From [Clostridium] colinum (lineage in GTDB: Bacteria > Bacillota > Clostridia > Lachnospirales > CAG-274), in contig NZ_OW712331.1 of assembly GCF_940677205.1 (NCBI RefSeq), forward strand, positions 1,798,001-1,862,000: a stretch of 64,000 nucleotides of DNA. The letters run 5' to 3'. The notes under the pieces are model-generated. The model made no database searches. It had not been told where the DNA came from and saw nothing but the letters and a program-made list of their open reading frames with translations. Within the stretch, counting starts at the first letter, position 1, and every line of letters starts with the position of its first letter. Shown here piece after piece: positions 25,066 to 35,654 of this stretch. The position numbers and the translations under genes are program-made.

Positions 25066-26367
25066 TTATAACTCATAAAATTTAGTAAAAAGTTTATAAC
25101 AATCATAAGTGTCTTTTACAGATGCTAATTCCCTTATAGAGTGCATACCAAGTATACAAACACCAAAGTCTATTACTGTTATATTAAACTGGCTAGCTAA
25201 CATAGCACCTATCGTACTACCTCCCACAACATCTGAATGGTTAACAAATTTTTGATAAGATATGTTAGCCTCTTTGCAAAGCCCATCAAATATTCCAGCA
25301 CAAACACCAGTAGTGCTATATTTTTGATTTGCCGAATATTTAAGACAAACTCCATCATTTAAAATAGGTTTATTTGTTAAATCGTGTTTGTCTATATAAT
25401 TAGGGTGTAAGCCGTGTGCTAAATCTGCCGATATAAAAACAGACTTTTCTGCCATACTATAAAAAGCTTCTTCATCATCAAATAAGCTTAAACATAATCT
25501 TTTTAATGTATCTCTAAGAAGAGCACCATCTGCTCCTTGTCCAGTGTGGCTCCCCACTTCTTCGTTATCTGCAAGATATAATACTTTTATACCATTATAG
25601 TTCTTACTTTCTTCATATTTTAAAAATGCTTCCAAAGAATTATATACCATCATCAAATCATCTAATCGAGAACAAGAAATAAATTCATCCTTTATGCCTA
25701 TTATACTACCTTTTTCTGCTTCATATAAAAATAACTCATAATCTAAAATATCTTCTTCTTTCACATTTATCTCATTAGCTATAAGTTTATAAATATATCC
25801 TTTTTCGTTAAAGTCTTCACCAGTTAAAGATACTATAGGCAACATTTCTCTTTGTTTAGAATACTTATGCCCTTCATTTATATCTCTGTTTAAATGTATA
25901 GCTAAATTAGGAATAATAGCAATAGGCTTTTTAAAATCTATCATTTTAGTTGTAGGTTTAAAAATATTTTCACCTTTTAATATTACACGTCCCGCCATAG
26001 ATAAAGGTCTATCAAGCCATGTGCTTAAAATCATACCTCCATATCCTTCAGTATTAAATTTTAAATATCTATCATTTACTTTTATTTCACAGTTTGGTTT
26101 TATAACAAAGCTAGGTGAATCTGTGTGTGAGCCTATCATTCTAAATCCTGTTTTGTTAGCCTCTTTACCTACTATAAATGATATTAAGGTAGAATCATTT
26201 CTTGTTATATAATATTTGCCACCTTCTTCAACTTCCCATTTTTCCTTGTTATTTAAACATACAAACCCTTTTTCTTTTAATTTATTTTCACAATTTTTCA
26301 CTGCTAAAAATGAGCAAGGGCTATTTTGTAAAAAGTCAATCATATTTTTTGCATATTGCTTTTTCAT
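25066..26367 (-). CDS. M18 family aminopeptidase
   Basis: A 433-residue dizinc aminopeptidase. Metal and catalytic motifs of M18 are visible: IGSHTDSPSF, DNEEVGSHTGQGA (catalytic Glu and metal Glu), SADLAHGLHPNY, and the C-terminal GMHSIRELAS. It removes N-terminal acidic or neutral residues from peptides in the cytoplasm. AGAGGTG precedes the ATG. It is separated from ftsY by a terminator and likely begins a unit with the L,D-transpeptidase 63 bp downstream. Confidence 0.94.
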   Translation of the reverse strand: MKKQYAKNMIDFLQNSPCSFLAVKNCENKLKEKGFVCLNNKEKWEVEEGGKYYITRNDSTLISFIVGKEANKTGFRMIGSHTDSPSFVIKPNCEIKVNDRYLKFNTEGYGGMILSTWLDRPLSMAGRVILKGENIFKPTTKMIDFKKPIAIIPNLAIHLNRDINEGHKYSKQREMLPIVSLTGEDFNEKGYIYKLIANEINVKEEDILDYELFLYEAEKGSIIGIKDEFISCSRLDDLMMVYNSLEAFLKYEESKNYNGIKVLYLADNEEVGSHTGQGADGALLRDTLKRLCLSLFDDEEAFYSMAEKSVFISADLAHGLHPNYIDKHDLTNKPILNDGVCLKYSANQKYSTTGVCAGIFDGLCKEANISYQKFVNHSDVVGGSTIGAMLASQFNITVIDFGVCILGMHSIRELASVKDTYDCYKLFTKFYEL

Positions 26368-26419
26368 TAAAAATCACCTCTATAAACTATATTTTTTATT
26401 TTTATATATTTAATATATA

Positions 26420-26456
26420 TTTTTAGAGATAAATACTAGATACCTATCTCTAAAAA
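26420..26456 (-). terminator. Terminator after ftsY
   Basis: A perfect 12-bp stem TTTTTAGAGATA/TATCTCTAAAAA with a 13-nt loop directly past the ftsY stop. It ends the DUF2225-smc-ftsY unit. Confidence 0.8.
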
Positions 26457-26465
26457 TATACAAAT

Positions 26466-28016
26466 TTATTCAAATAATGCTCTTGAAAATTCTTTTGCAT
26501 CAAAAGGTCTTAAATCGTCTATACCTTCACCTACACCGATAAAACGTACTGGTATTTTTAACTCATTTTTTATAGCTATAACAACGCCACCTTTAGCCGT
26601 TCCGTCTAATTTTGTAAGTACAATTCCAGTAATATTAGCGACTTTTCTAAATAATTTTGCCTGTTGTAAAGCATTTTGACCTGTTGTTGCATCTAAAACA
26701 AGTAAGGTTTCTATTTGAGCCTCTGGATTTTCTCTGTTTACAACTTTAGCTATTTTTTTAAGCTCTTCCATAAGGTTCTTTTTGTTATGTAACCTACCTG
26801 CTGTATCACATATTAAAATATCTGCTTTTCTGGCTTTTCCTGCTTGTATAGCATCAAAAACTACTGCCGCTGGATCTGAGCCTTCTTGATGTTTTATTAC
26901 GTCTATACCACTTCTTTCTCCCCATACTTGTAACTGGTCTATAGCCGCTGCTCTAAATGTATCACCTGCTGCTAATATTAATTTTTTTCCCTGTTTTTTA
27001 TAATTACTTGCAAGTTTACCTATTGTTGTAGTTTTGCCTACACCATTTACACCAATAACAAGAATTACACTAGGAGATTTTAATTCAAACTCATCTGTTT
27101 CTTCTTCTAAAATATCAGATATAACACGAATTATTACATTTTTTACCTCTGCAACCTCTTTAATCCTTTCAGATTTTACTATTTCTTTAACTTTGCCTAT
27201 TATATAAATAGAAGTTTCTACTCCAATATCCGACATAATTAAGGATTCTTCTAACTCTTCAAAAAGTTCTTCATCTATCTTAGTAAAGCTACTTAAAACT
27301 TGCTCCACACCATTTAATATACTATCTCTTGTTTTGGATAGACCCATTTTTATTTTAGTAAAAAATACTTTTTTCTTAGGCTCTTCCTCTGCCTCTTCTT
27401 CTTTTGTTTCTTCTAAAGTGTCTAATGTATCGTCTTTTTTTTTTATTTCTTCTGTTATTTCTTCTACCTTTTCTGCAACTTCCTCTTTTATTTCTTTTGA
27501 CTCTTCTTTTATGTCCTCTATTTTATCTTTTGCTTTTTCTTTTATCTCTGTTGCTTTTTCTCTTATTTCTTCTGTTATATTATCTATTTTTTCTGTAACT
27601 TCTTCTTTTATTTCTTTTGACTCTTCTTTTATGTTCTCTATTTTATCTTTTGTTTTATCTTTTATCTCTGTTGCTTTTTCTCTTATTTCTTCTGTTATAT
27701 TATATATTTTTTCTGTAACTTCCTCTTTTATTTCTCTTGAATCTTCTTTTATGTCCTCTATTTTATCTTTTGTTTTATCTTTTATCTCTGTTGCTTTTTC
27801 TCTTATTTCTTCTGTTATATTATATATTTTTTCTGTAACTTCCTCTTTTATTTCTCTTGCATCTTCTTTTATATCTTCTATTTTATCTTTTATAGTTTCT
27901 TCTGTTAAATTATCTCCTTGCTCACCTGTTGTTTCATCTTGTATTGTTTCTTGTATGTCTTCTTGTTGAACACTTTCTTCTTTTTTATTTTTTTTAAACC
28001 ATTTAAAAAATGCCAT
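26466..28016 (-). CDS. ftsY: Signal recognition particle receptor FtsY with repeat-extended N-terminus
   Basis: A 516-residue SRP receptor GTPase. Residues 215-516 are a normal NG domain with G1 GVNGVGKTTT, DTFRAAAIDQL, G3 DTAGRLHN, G4 TKLDGTAKGG and the terminal GVGEGIDDLRPF. It docks SRP-ribosome complexes at the membrane. The first 200 residues are unusual: after a basic MAFFKWFKKNKK patch come about four 40-residue charged helical repeats. Most Firmicute FtsY proteins have a much shorter N-terminus. It lies 14 bp after smc, a common Firmicute arrangement. Confidence 0.96.
   Translation of the reverse strand: MAFFKWFKKNKKEESVQQEDIQETIQDETTGEQGDNLTEETIKDKIEDIKEDAREIKEEVTEKIYNITEEIREKATEIKDKTKDKIEDIKEDSREIKEEVTEKIYNITEEIREKATEIKDKTKDKIENIKEESKEIKEEVTEKIDNITEEIREKATEIKEKAKDKIEDIKEESKEIKEEVAEKVEEITEEIKKKDDTLDTLEETKEEEAEEEPKKKVFFTKIKMGLSKTRDSILNGVEQVLSSFTKIDEELFEELEESLIMSDIGVETSIYIIGKVKEIVKSERIKEVAEVKNVIIRVISDILEEETDEFELKSPSVILVIGVNGVGKTTTIGKLASNYKKQGKKLILAAGDTFRAAAIDQLQVWGERSGIDVIKHQEGSDPAAVVFDAIQAGKARKADILICDTAGRLHNKKNLMEELKKIAKVVNRENPEAQIETLLVLDATTGQNALQQAKLFRKVANITGIVLTKLDGTAKGGVVIAIKNELKIPVRFIGVGEGIDDLRPFDAKEFSRALFE
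27417..27896 (-). repeat. 120-bp tandem repeat encoding the FtsY N-terminal extension
   Basis: Four in-frame units of 120 bp (40 codons) code for residues 41-200 of FtsY. Units 1-3 are almost identical in DNA as well as protein. The unit includes DKIEDIKEDSREIKEEVTEK and is followed by an EEIREKATEIKDKTK stretch. The last unit is more diverged. The pattern suggests recent unequal recombination, so copy number probably varies between strains. Confidence 0.9.
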
Positions 28017-28030
28017 ATTTTTTTACTCCT

Positions 28031-31000
28031 TTATACTTTTTCATATTCTTTAGCATCTCTTAACTCTACAGATATAACTTTAGATACTCCTTGTTCTTCC
28101 ATAGTTACTCCATATAGTGTATCCGCTATTTCCATTGTTCCCGTTTTGTGGGTTATTATTATAAATTGATTATCTTTTGAGAATTTTTTTAAAAATTTTG
28201 CATATCTTAAAACATTTGCATCATCTAAAGCTGCCTCTGTTTCGTCTAAAACACAAAAAGGTGATGGTTTCATTATAAGTATAGCAAATAGTAAAGATAC
28301 TGCGGTAAGAGTTCTTTCTCCACCAGATAAAAGTGTTAAACTTTGTAAATTTTTTCCTGATGGTTGTGCAACAATATCTATGCCAGAGGTTAATATATTA
28401 TTCTCATCTATAAGTATAAGCTCTGCCATACCTCCACCAAATATATCTGAAAAAACTTTTCTAAAATTTTTATTTATTAAAGAAAACTGTCTTTTAAATT
28501 GTTCTTCCATTTCTTTAACTAATGTTGCTATTATATCTTTTAAATCATCGTCAGCCTTTAATATGTCTTCTCTTTGTTTAATGTTAAGGTCATATCTTTC
28601 TTTTGCTATTTTATATTCTTCTATTGCCCCAACATTTACATTTCCTAAGCTAGATATTTTATTTTTATAAATATTTTCTTCTTTTTTTAGCTCTTCAAAA
28701 CTTAAAGATATTTTATCATAATCGTTACAAGCACTAGCATAAGTTATTTCATAATCTTTCCACATATTATCCGACAAAATTTCAATTTTATCTTCTATAT
28801 TTTCTATTTTAACCTCCAATTTTGTCTTTTTATTTTCTGTGTCTGATATATTATTTGCTATTTTTAAAATATCATTAGAAATGTTATTTATATTATAATT
28901 TATTATTGCTTTTTCTTGTTGCAAAATATTTATTTTATTTTTTATATTATTATATTGTTGCTCCAAATCATAAATATTTTTTTGGATATAGCTAATATCT
29001 TTTTCAACATTTTTTTGTTTTTCAATTTTAGCTTTTATATCTACTTCTAATAAATCGTTTAATTTTTTTAATTCTTCTATTTCTTGTTGCAATCTTTCTA
29101 TATTTTTATTTTCATTTTCTATTTGATATTCTATTTCTTTTATATCTATTTTTAACTTATTTATATAACTAAAATTTGTTTCTTTTATTAATTTTTCTTC
29201 TTCTAATTTAGTTGAAAAGTTAGACATATATTTTTTTAATTCTTCTATTTCTTTATTTATGTTTAAAAGTTTTTCCTCTAAAATATCATTATCAAAATGT
29301 CCTTCTTTTAATTCAGTATTTATTTCGTCTTTTTCTTTAAAATTATTTTTTATGCTATTTTCTAGCTCTTCTAAATATTCTATAGTTTGATTTATAGCTC
29401 CTTCTATCTTTATTTTTTCTAAGCTAATGTTGTTTAATTTTTCTCTATCTTTTTCAATATTTTTTTCTATGTTAAGTTGTTCTTCTTCTTTTTGTTGTAT
29501 TATATATTTATTTTGGTTTATTTTTTGCTCTAATATACAAATATTTTCAAATATATTTTTTATTTCTCTTCCTCTAGAAAATATTCCACCTGTTTTTTTA
29601 GATATACTACCACCTGTTAATGCCCCTCCAGCATTTATAAGTTCACCATCTAAAGTAACAATTTTATATGCATATTTATATTTTTTAGCCAAGTTTATAC
29701 CATTATCTATATTGTCTACAATAATCGTTTTACCTAATATATTAGACATAATATTTTTATACTGGTTATCAAATTTTATTAAATCATCAGCAATACCTAT
29801 TACACCTTTTTGTTTTAATAAAGTATCTTTTTCTTCGCCTATTTGCTTACTTTTTATAGATGATATAGGTAAAAAGGTAGCTCTTCCTTTTTTAGATTGC
29901 TTCAAATACTCTATAGCTATTTTAGCGTCTTCTTCTGTTTTTGTAACAATATTTTGGATATTTGCTCCAAGAGCTATTTCTATTGCTATTTCATATTGTT
30001 TTGGAACAGATATAAGTTCACCTATGGCACTGAATATACCTTTTAGCTTAATATTTTTTTCTTTTTCTTTTAATATAAATTTTACAGATTGAAAATATCC
30101 TTCATAGTCTTTTTCTAATTCTTGTAATATTTTATGTTTATTTTTTAATTCTATATATGTTTTGTTATCTTCATTATTTTCTTGTTTTATGTTATAAAGC
30201 TCTGCTTTATTTTTTTCAAAATCTAAATTGTATAAATTTATATTTTGGCTTATAATATTTTCTTCTTCTCTTATGTCTTTAAAATCTTTTTCTAATACAG
30301 TTTTTCTAATTGTTTTTTCTCTAATTTTACTACTGCATATACCTATTTCTTTTTCTATTTGATTAAGTTTTTCTTGTAGATTTTCTCTTGAGCTTTTATA
30401 AATAGTTAGTTTATTTGATATTTCAGAAGATAGATGTATTTTTTCTAATATTTCATTATTTATTTTTTTAAATTCTTCTTCATTTTTATCCATTTTTTCA
30501 GAAATATCTTCAAACTGTATATATAATTTTTCAATTTCTTCTTTTTTTATGCTATATTGTAGTTTTTTAGCACCTAAGCTAGCTTTTATAAGGTTAATTT
30601 CTTCATCTTTTTTAATTATAAAATCTTTATTTTTATATTGTTCATTTTTTATACGTTGTATATCTTCTTCTATAAATTTTATACTTTGATTATTAAGGTT
30701 AATGCTATTTTGGTTTTGCTTTATACTAATATTAACCTCTAATATTTTATCATTTATTTTTTCTATTTCTTGCTCTTTAGATAAAATATTTTGTTTTAAA
30801 TCTTCTTGATTTTTTACGTATTGTTCTTTTTGTTGTTGTAAAGATAATATTGTACTATCTAAAATATTTATATTTTCTACCATACTTTTTATGTATGCTT
30901 CAGATTTTTCATATTCTTCAACAAAGATATTTACTCTTATAAGCTTTAGTTTTTCAGAAAATTGTAAAAATTGTTGTGCTTTTTGCTTTTGTTCTAAAAG

Positions 31001-31612
31001 AGGTGTTATCTGTCTTTCTAATTCGGCTATTATATCATTAGTTCTTATTAAATTTTTTCTAACTTCTTCTAGCTTATTTTCTGCTTGTATTCTCTTATTT
31101 TTAAATTTTATAATACCAACAGCCTCTTCAAATAACGCTCTTCTATCTTCAGATTTGTTGCTTAATATTGCATCTATTTTACCTTGTCCTATTATAGAAT
31201 AGCCCTCTTTACCTATTCCTGTATCCATAAAAAGCTCGTGTATATCTTTAAGCCTACAGCTTGTCCCATTTATATAGTATCCACTTTCTCCTGAACGATA
31301 AACTTTTCTAGTTATAGCAACTTCGCTATATTCTAATGGTAACTTTTTATCTTTATTGTCTAAATACATAGTAACCTCTGCAAAGCCTAAAGGTTTTCTG
31401 TTTTTCGTACCAGCAAAAATAATATCTTCCATTTTGTCTCCACGCAAAGTTCTTGCTTTTTGTTCTCCCAAAACCCATCTTATAGCATCTGATATATTGC
31501 TTTTACCACTACCATTTGGGCCTACAACTCCTGTTATACCTTGCTTAAAATCTAGTCGTATTTTTTCTGGAAAAGATTTAAACCCTTGTATCTCTAGTCT
31601 TTTTAAAAACAT
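28031..31612 (-). CDS. smc: Chromosome segregation ATPase SMC
   Basis: A 1193-residue condensin ATPase. The N-terminal Walker A is GPNGSGKSN, coiled coil spans about 170-500 and 670-1000, and the hinge lies near 510-660 with GALTGGSISKKTGG. The C-terminal head has the LSGGERTLTA signature and Walker B CVLDETEAALDD. It works with ScpA/ScpB, coded elsewhere, to compact and separate chromosomes. GAGG lies 6 nt before the ATG. Length is normal. Confidence 0.97.
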   Translation of the reverse strand: MFLKRLEIQGFKSFPEKIRLDFKQGITGVVGPNGSGKSNISDAIRWVLGEQKARTLRGDKMEDIIFAGTKNRKPLGFAEVTMYLDNKDKKLPLEYSEVAITRKVYRSGESGYYINGTSCRLKDIHELFMDTGIGKEGYSIIGQGKIDAILSNKSEDRRALFEEAVGIIKFKNKRIQAENKLEEVRKNLIRTNDIIAELERQITPLLEQKQKAQQFLQFSEKLKLIRVNIFVEEYEKSEAYIKSMVENINILDSTILSLQQQKEQYVKNQEDLKQNILSKEQEIEKINDKILEVNISIKQNQNSINLNNQSIKFIEEDIQRIKNEQYKNKDFIIKKDEEINLIKASLGAKKLQYSIKKEEIEKLYIQFEDISEKMDKNEEEFKKINNEILEKIHLSSEISNKLTIYKSSRENLQEKLNQIEKEIGICSSKIREKTIRKTVLEKDFKDIREEENIISQNINLYNLDFEKNKAELYNIKQENNEDNKTYIELKNKHKILQELEKDYEGYFQSVKFILKEKEKNIKLKGIFSAIGELISVPKQYEIAIEIALGANIQNIVTKTEEDAKIAIEYLKQSKKGRATFLPISSIKSKQIGEEKDTLLKQKGVIGIADDLIKFDNQYKNIMSNILGKTIIVDNIDNGINLAKKYKYAYKIVTLDGELINAGGALTGGSISKKTGGIFSRGREIKNIFENICILEQKINQNKYIIQQKEEEQLNIEKNIEKDREKLNNISLEKIKIEGAINQTIEYLEELENSIKNNFKEKDEINTELKEGHFDNDILEEKLLNINKEIEELKKYMSNFSTKLEEEKLIKETNFSYINKLKIDIKEIEYQIENENKNIERLQQEIEELKKLNDLLEVDIKAKIEKQKNVEKDISYIQKNIYDLEQQYNNIKNKINILQQEKAIINYNINNISNDILKIANNISDTENKKTKLEVKIENIEDKIEILSDNMWKDYEITYASACNDYDKISLSFEELKKEENIYKNKISSLGNVNVGAIEEYKIAKERYDLNIKQREDILKADDDLKDIIATLVKEMEEQFKRQFSLINKNFRKVFSDIFGGGMAELILIDENNILTSGIDIVAQPSGKNLQSLTLLSGGERTLTAVSLLFAILIMKPSPFCVLDETEAALDDANVLRYAKFLKKFSKDNQFIIITHKTGTMEIADTLYGVTMEEQGVSKVISVELRDAKEYEKV

Positions 31613-31637
31613 AATATGCCTCTTTCATCTTAAGATT

Positions 31638-32327
31638 TCATGCCTTATCTTCTTTTTTTAATATTTCTGCAAAATCTTCGGCTTTTTCTTTTAATGTAAC
31701 AGATAAATCTTTTTTTACTATTACCTTACTAAGTGTTTTTTTAGCTTCATCTATGTTTCCTATTTTATATGCTAAATAAGCTAAATTATATAAAAACTGG
31801 CCTTCTTCCATATCCATTATAGGAAATCTTTCTTCTAAATAAGCTTCGCTATACCAATTATAAGCGTGTATGTTATATTCTTTTGCTTGATTTTCATCAT
31901 TTATATCTTCACATATAAATGCTATTTTTTGTGCTATATAAGCCCTTTCAGATATATCTCCTCCTTTAATATGAGAAAAATATAAAGCCTTTTTATATCT
32001 ATCTATTGCTATCTCTGCATCATATACTAAAGGATATTTTTTAGGGACATAATTTTTATTTATATTTTCTTTTATGTTTTTTATATGTTTACCATTAGTT
32101 TTATTAAAAGTTTTAGATACACTAGCATATCCACAATTATCACATATAATAACATAATAATAATCTGGCATAATTGGTTTAAATTTACCTCTAAGCCCCA
32201 AATCTAACTCTACAAAAATAGTTTTTCCTTTTTTTATTTCTCTAGCCTTAAAATCTTTATTACATACAGGACAAGTATAACTTTTGTCATATAATCTTTC
32301 TTCTATACTATAATTTTTTGACTCCAT
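31638..32327 (-). CDS. DUF2225 protein with zinc-ribbon N-terminus
   Basis: A 229-residue protein of unknown function, recognisable as DUF2225. A zinc-ribbon-like half CPVCNKDF is followed by ICDNCGYASVSKTF, together supplying four Cys. Residues 100-225 form TPR-like helices (AYLAYKIGNIDEAKKTL). Members are common in Clostridia and spirochaetes. I start at MESKNYS because GAGG lies 6 nt before it; the GTG four codons upstream overlaps that site. It lies 25 bp before smc and is probably co-transcribed. Confidence 0.85.
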   Translation of the reverse strand: MESKNYSIEERLYDKSYTCPVCNKDFKAREIKKGKTIFVELDLGLRGKFKPIMPDYYYVIICDNCGYASVSKTFNKTNGKHIKNIKENINKNYVPKKYPLVYDAEIAIDRYKKALYFSHIKGGDISERAYIAQKIAFICEDINDENQAKEYNIHAYNWYSEAYLEERFPIMDMEEGQFLYNLAYLAYKIGNIDEAKKTLSKVIVKKDLSVTLKEKAEDFAEILKKEDKA

Positions 32328-32403
32328 ATTCTGCCTCACTATTTTATTCTTTTTGTAAAAATATATAATTTTTCATATTTTTTTAGTTTTGTGTTATTCT
32401 AAT

Positions 32404-32433
32404 ATTATAGCATTAGATATTAAAAAAAATCAA
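32404..32433 (-). promoter_or_regulatory. Promoter of the DUF2225-smc-ftsY unit
   Basis: On the minus strand TTGATT (32428-32433), an 18-nt spacer ending TGC, and a consensus TATAAT (32404-32409) form an extended -10 promoter about 75 bp before the DUF2225 start. Confidence 0.6.
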
Positions 32434-32480
32434 TATTTTAAAAATAAATTTAAATCAATTAATTTTTTTATATATAAACA

Positions 32481-32509
32481 TTGTATTTATTTAAAAATTG
32501 TTGTACTAT
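32481..32509 (+). promoter_or_regulatory. Putative promoter of the exonuclease-uvrB unit
   Basis: TTGTAT (32481-32486) and TACTAT (32504-32509) lie 17 nt apart, 33 bp before the start codon. A moderate match to the housekeeping consensus. No LexA-type palindrome was seen. Confidence 0.45.
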
Positions 32510-32542
32510 TATTATAAAATATTTTTAATTTAGGAGGTTTTT

Positions 32543-33148
32543 ATGTCTTATATAGTTTTAGACTTAGAGTTTAACCAAGCATATGATTTTGAAACAAATA
32601 AAACTATACTGCTTATACCTTCTTGCAGGTTTGAAATAATACAAATAGGCGCAGTAAAATTAGATAATAATTTTAATATATTAGATAAAATAAATCTTTA
32701 TATAAGACCAAACCTTTATAAAAAAATGCACCCTTATGTAGAAAAAATAACTGGACTTTCTTTAGATTTTTTACAAGACAAGCCATTATTTAAAGATGCC
32801 TATATAGATTTTGAAAAATTTTTAGGTAAAGAAGAACATATTTTTTGCGTATGGGGAACTGGTGACTTAAAAGCATTATATAGAAATTTATCTTACTACA
32901 ATATTTTAAAATCCGATTTAATTTTAAAATATATAGATATTCAAAATTTAGCAACAAAACATTTAAAATATAAAAAAGGTGGTTGTATAGGTTTACAAAA
33001 TGCAATAGAGCTTTTAAATTTACCTATAAAAGAAGACTTTCACGATGCCTTAAATGATGCTATATACACTGCAGAAATTTTTAAAAAAATTAAACCACAA
33101 GATTTATCAATTAAAGTATTTAATTCTAAAAATGTAAGGAAAAAATAA
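32543..33148 (+). CDS. DEDDh-type 3'-5' exonuclease
   Basis: A 201-residue RNase T/DnaQ-fold nuclease. The acidic motifs are VLDLEFNQ (DxE, Exo I), [10 protein letters not shown] (Asp, Exo II) and [14 protein letters not shown] (His and Asp, Exo III), so all catalytic residues are present. It resembles KapD-like stand-alone exonucleases. The substrate (DNA or RNA) cannot be told. GGAGG precedes the ATG and it lies 17 bp before uvrB. Confidence 0.88.
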   Translation: MSYIVLDLEFNQAYDFETNKTILLIPSCRFEIIQIGAVKLDNNFNILDKINLYIRPNLYKKMHPYVEKITGLSLDFLQDKPLFKDAYIDFEKFLGKEEHIFCVWGTGDLKALYRNLSYYNILKSDLILKYIDIQNLATKHLKYKKGGCIGLQNAIELLNLPIKEDFHDALNDAIYTAEIFKKIKPQDLSIKVFNSKNVRKK

Positions 33149-33165
33149 ATTTTAAGGAGGGTAAA

Positions 33166-35163
33166 ATGGATAAAATAGATAAGCCTTTTAAAGTTGTATC
33201 AAAATTTAAACCAACTGGAGACCAACCAAATGCAATAAAAAATTTATCTACTGGATTTATAAATGGTAAAAAATTTCAAACTCTTCTTGGTGTTACTGGC
33301 TCTGGAAAAACTTTTACAATGGCAAATATTATAGAAAAACTAAACCGTCCTACTCTTATTTTAGCCCATAATAAAACATTAGCTGCTCAGTTATATAACG
33401 AATTTAAAGAGTTTTTTCCTGAAAATGCCGTAGAATATTTTGTAAGCTACTATGACTATTATCAACCAGAAGCATATGTTCCATCATCAGACACATTTAT
33501 AGAAAAAGATTCATCTGTTAATGATGAAATTGACAAGCTTAGACACTCAGCAACGGCTGCCCTTTTTGAAAGACGAGATGTTATAATAGTAGCTAGTGTT
33601 TCTTGTATATATGGCTTAGGAGACCCGATAGATTATAACGAAATGGTTGTATCTCTTAGGACTGGTATGGGAAAAGATAGAGATAGTGTGTTAAAAAAGC
33701 TTATAGAAATTCAATATAACAGAAATGATATGAATTTTATACGTGGTACTTTTCGTGTACGAGGAGATGTTTTAGAAATATTTCCTGCGGGTGCCTCTAA
33801 TGTGGCATATAGGGTTGAATTTTTTGGTGATGAGATAGATAGAATATCTGAAATAGATACTCTTACTGGTGAGGTTTTAGGTTTTAGAAACCATATTACA
33901 GTTTTTCCTGCTTCTCATTATGTAACAAGTAGAGAAAAGCTTATGGAGGCCGTTAAACGTATACAAAATGAACTTGAAACTCAATTAAAAAAATTTAGAG
34001 AAGAAGAAAAACTTTTAGAGGCTCAAAGACTAGAACAACGCACAAATTATGATATAGAAATGATGCTAGAAATGGGCTTTTGCTCTGGTATAGAAAATTA
34101 TTCAAGGCACTTATCTGGTAGAGAAGCAGGCTCTACCCCACATACTCTTATAGACTATTTTCCTAATGATTTTCTTATGATTGTAGATGAGTCCCACGTT
34201 ACTATACCACAAGTACGAGGTATGTATGAAGGAGATAAATCTAGAAAAACAACTCTTGTAGATTATGGTTTTAGATTACCGTCTGCATTAGATAATAGAC
34301 CTCTTAAATTTGAAGAGTTTGAACAAAAAATTAATCAAATGTTATTTGTATCGGCAACACCTAATAAATATGAAAAAGAACATACACAAAACACTGTTGA
34401 ACAAATAATTAGACCAACAGGGCTTTTAGACCCTGAAATTTCTGTAAGACCTGTAAAAAGTCAAATAGATAATCTAATAGGCGAAATAAACAACGTAGTG
34501 GCAAAAAATGAAAAAGTTTTAGTTACTACTCTAACTAAAAAAATGGCCGAAGATTTAACAATATATCTTAAAGAAGTAGGAATAAAGGCTAAATATTTAC
34601 ACTCAGATATAGATACATTAGAACGTTTAGAAATAATTAGAGATTTAAGGCTTAATGTATTTGATGTATTAATAGGTATAAATCTTTTAAGAGAAGGTTT
34701 GGACATACCTGAAGTATCTTTGGTAGCTATTATAGATGCCGACAAAGAAGGGTTTTTACGCTCCGAGACTTCTCTTATACAAACAATAGGACGAGCTGCA
34801 AGAAATGCTAATGGTAGAGTTATTATGTATGCCGATAAAATGACAGACTCTATGAAAAACGCTATATCGGAGACCAATAGAAGAAGAAATATACAAGAAG
34901 ATTATAACAATTCACACGGTATAACACCTAAAACTATTACAAAAAAAGTTCACGAAATAATAAAAGCAACTGAAAGTATTGCTCCTAGCAAAAATTCTAA
35001 AAAATTAGATAAAGACCCAGAATCTATGAGCCAAAAAGAACTTTTAGAGCTTATAGCAAAAAAAGAAAAAGAAATGAGAAAATATGCAACAGATTTAATG
35101 TTTGAAGAAGCTTCTATTTTAAGGGATGAAATTATAGAGTTAAAAAAATTAAGTTTAAGATAA
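33166..35163 (+). CDS. uvrB: Excinuclease ABC subunit B
   Basis: A 665-residue helicase-like damage verifier of nucleotide excision repair. Visible parts are the P-loop [10 protein letters not shown], the beta-hairpin region [16 protein letters not shown], the DESHV box, the helicase motif [11 protein letters not shown] and the C-terminal UVR motif ([20 protein letters not shown] region) that contacts UvrC. Length is standard. uvrA follows after 720 bp with its own promoter. Confidence 0.98.
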   Translation: MDKIDKPFKVVSKFKPTGDQPNAIKNLSTGFINGKKFQTLLGVTGSGKTFTMANIIEKLNRPTLILAHNKTLAAQLYNEFKEFFPENAVEYFVSYYDYYQPEAYVPSSDTFIEKDSSVNDEIDKLRHSATAALFERRDVIIVASVSCIYGLGDPIDYNEMVVSLRTGMGKDRDSVLKKLIEIQYNRNDMNFIRGTFRVRGDVLEIFPAGASNVAYRVEFFGDEIDRISEIDTLTGEVLGFRNHITVFPASHYVTSREKLMEAVKRIQNELETQLKKFREEEKLLEAQRLEQRTNYDIEMMLEMGFCSGIENYSRHLSGREAGSTPHTLIDYFPNDFLMIVDESHVTIPQVRGMYEGDKSRKTTLVDYGFRLPSALDNRPLKFEEFEQKINQMLFVSATPNKYEKEHTQNTVEQIIRPTGLLDPEISVRPVKSQIDNLIGEINNVVAKNEKVLVTTLTKKMAEDLTIYLKEVGIKAKYLHSDIDTLERLEIIRDLRLNVFDVLIGINLLREGLDIPEVSLVAIIDADKEGFLRSETSLIQTIGRAARNANGRVIMYADKMTDSMKNAISETNRRRNIQEDYNNSHGITPKTITKKVHEIIKATESIAPSKNSKKLDKDPESMSQKELLELIAKKEKEMRKYATDLMFEEASILRDEIIELKKLSLR

Positions 35164-35191
35164 AGTTTAATATTATAAATATTAAACTTTA
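35161..35191 (+). terminator. Hairpin at the uvrB stop codon
   Basis: A perfect 14-bp AT-rich stem (35161-35174 and 35178-35191) with a 3-nt loop. The left arm contains the uvrB stop codon. The following T-run is weak, so termination efficiency is uncertain. Confidence 0.55.
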
Positions 35192-35211
35192 TCTTAAATA
35201 AGAGTTAATTT

Positions 35212-35444
35212 ATGAAATTTTTTAAAATTATGTATAAAAACTCATTATTTTAGTATTATCTTACTTTTAGTTAATATAACTTTAACTTTTTTATCATTAA
35301 TCCTAATGTACCAAGAAACTTATGGTGGCAGACTTGGACTTATGACATTTTATCTTATTTTCTATGATTATTTTTAGTTCTTATACCGTATATATAAATA
35401 AATATTTATTACCTAAAAAATTTTATATAGCTAGAAAAATTTAA
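35212..35444 (+). pseudogene. Possible remnant of a small membrane-protein gene
   Basis: No intact frame exists here. Reading with two frame changes gives MKFFKIMYKNSLF, then a hydrophobic helix SIILLLVNITLTFLSLILMY followed by QETYGGRLGLMTFYLIF, and finally YINKYLLPKKFYIARKI with a stop. The composition fits an eroded small membrane protein rather than random AT-rich DNA. I cannot assign a family. It fills part of the 720-bp gap between uvrB and uvrA. Confidence 0.35.
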
Positions 35445-35597
35445 CAATTATTAATACCTATACCTTTTTCTTAACCTTAATATTTTTTAAATTTGTTTCT
35501 ATTTTTATATAGATATTTACATAAATATATTTTTAATTTTTCATATTTTAGTTTTTGTTATTTAATATATTTTGTATTTTAAAAATTATAATTTCTT

Positions 35598-35654
35598 TAA
35601 CCACTAAAAGTAAAATATTGAAAAAAACTATTAATATTTTACTTTTAGTGGTTA
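35598..35654. repeat. Perfect 22-bp inverted repeat between uvrB and uvrA
   Basis: Arms at 35598-35619 and 35633-35654 are exact complements around a 13-nt loop. There is no clear T-tract on the plus side. It could be a terminator for the eroded gene or a footprint of a mobile element. The rest of the 35445-35719 stretch shows nothing recognisable. Confidence 0.7.

Noticed and set aside
27417-27896. Regular 120-bp repeat as a possible CRISPR array
   Set aside because: Units are directly abutting, in frame with ftsY, and have no unique spacers.
27334-27969. Ser/Phe-rich open frame of 211 codons on the plus strand
   Set aside because: It is the exact complement of the ftsY repeat region; the Glu/Lys codons on the coding strand read as Ser/Phe/Leu on the other.
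29427-30092. 221-codon frame opposite smc
   Set aside because: Lies wholly inside smc in antisense, has no ribosome binding site, and its Ser/Phe/Ile composition is that of antisense AT-rich coding DNA.
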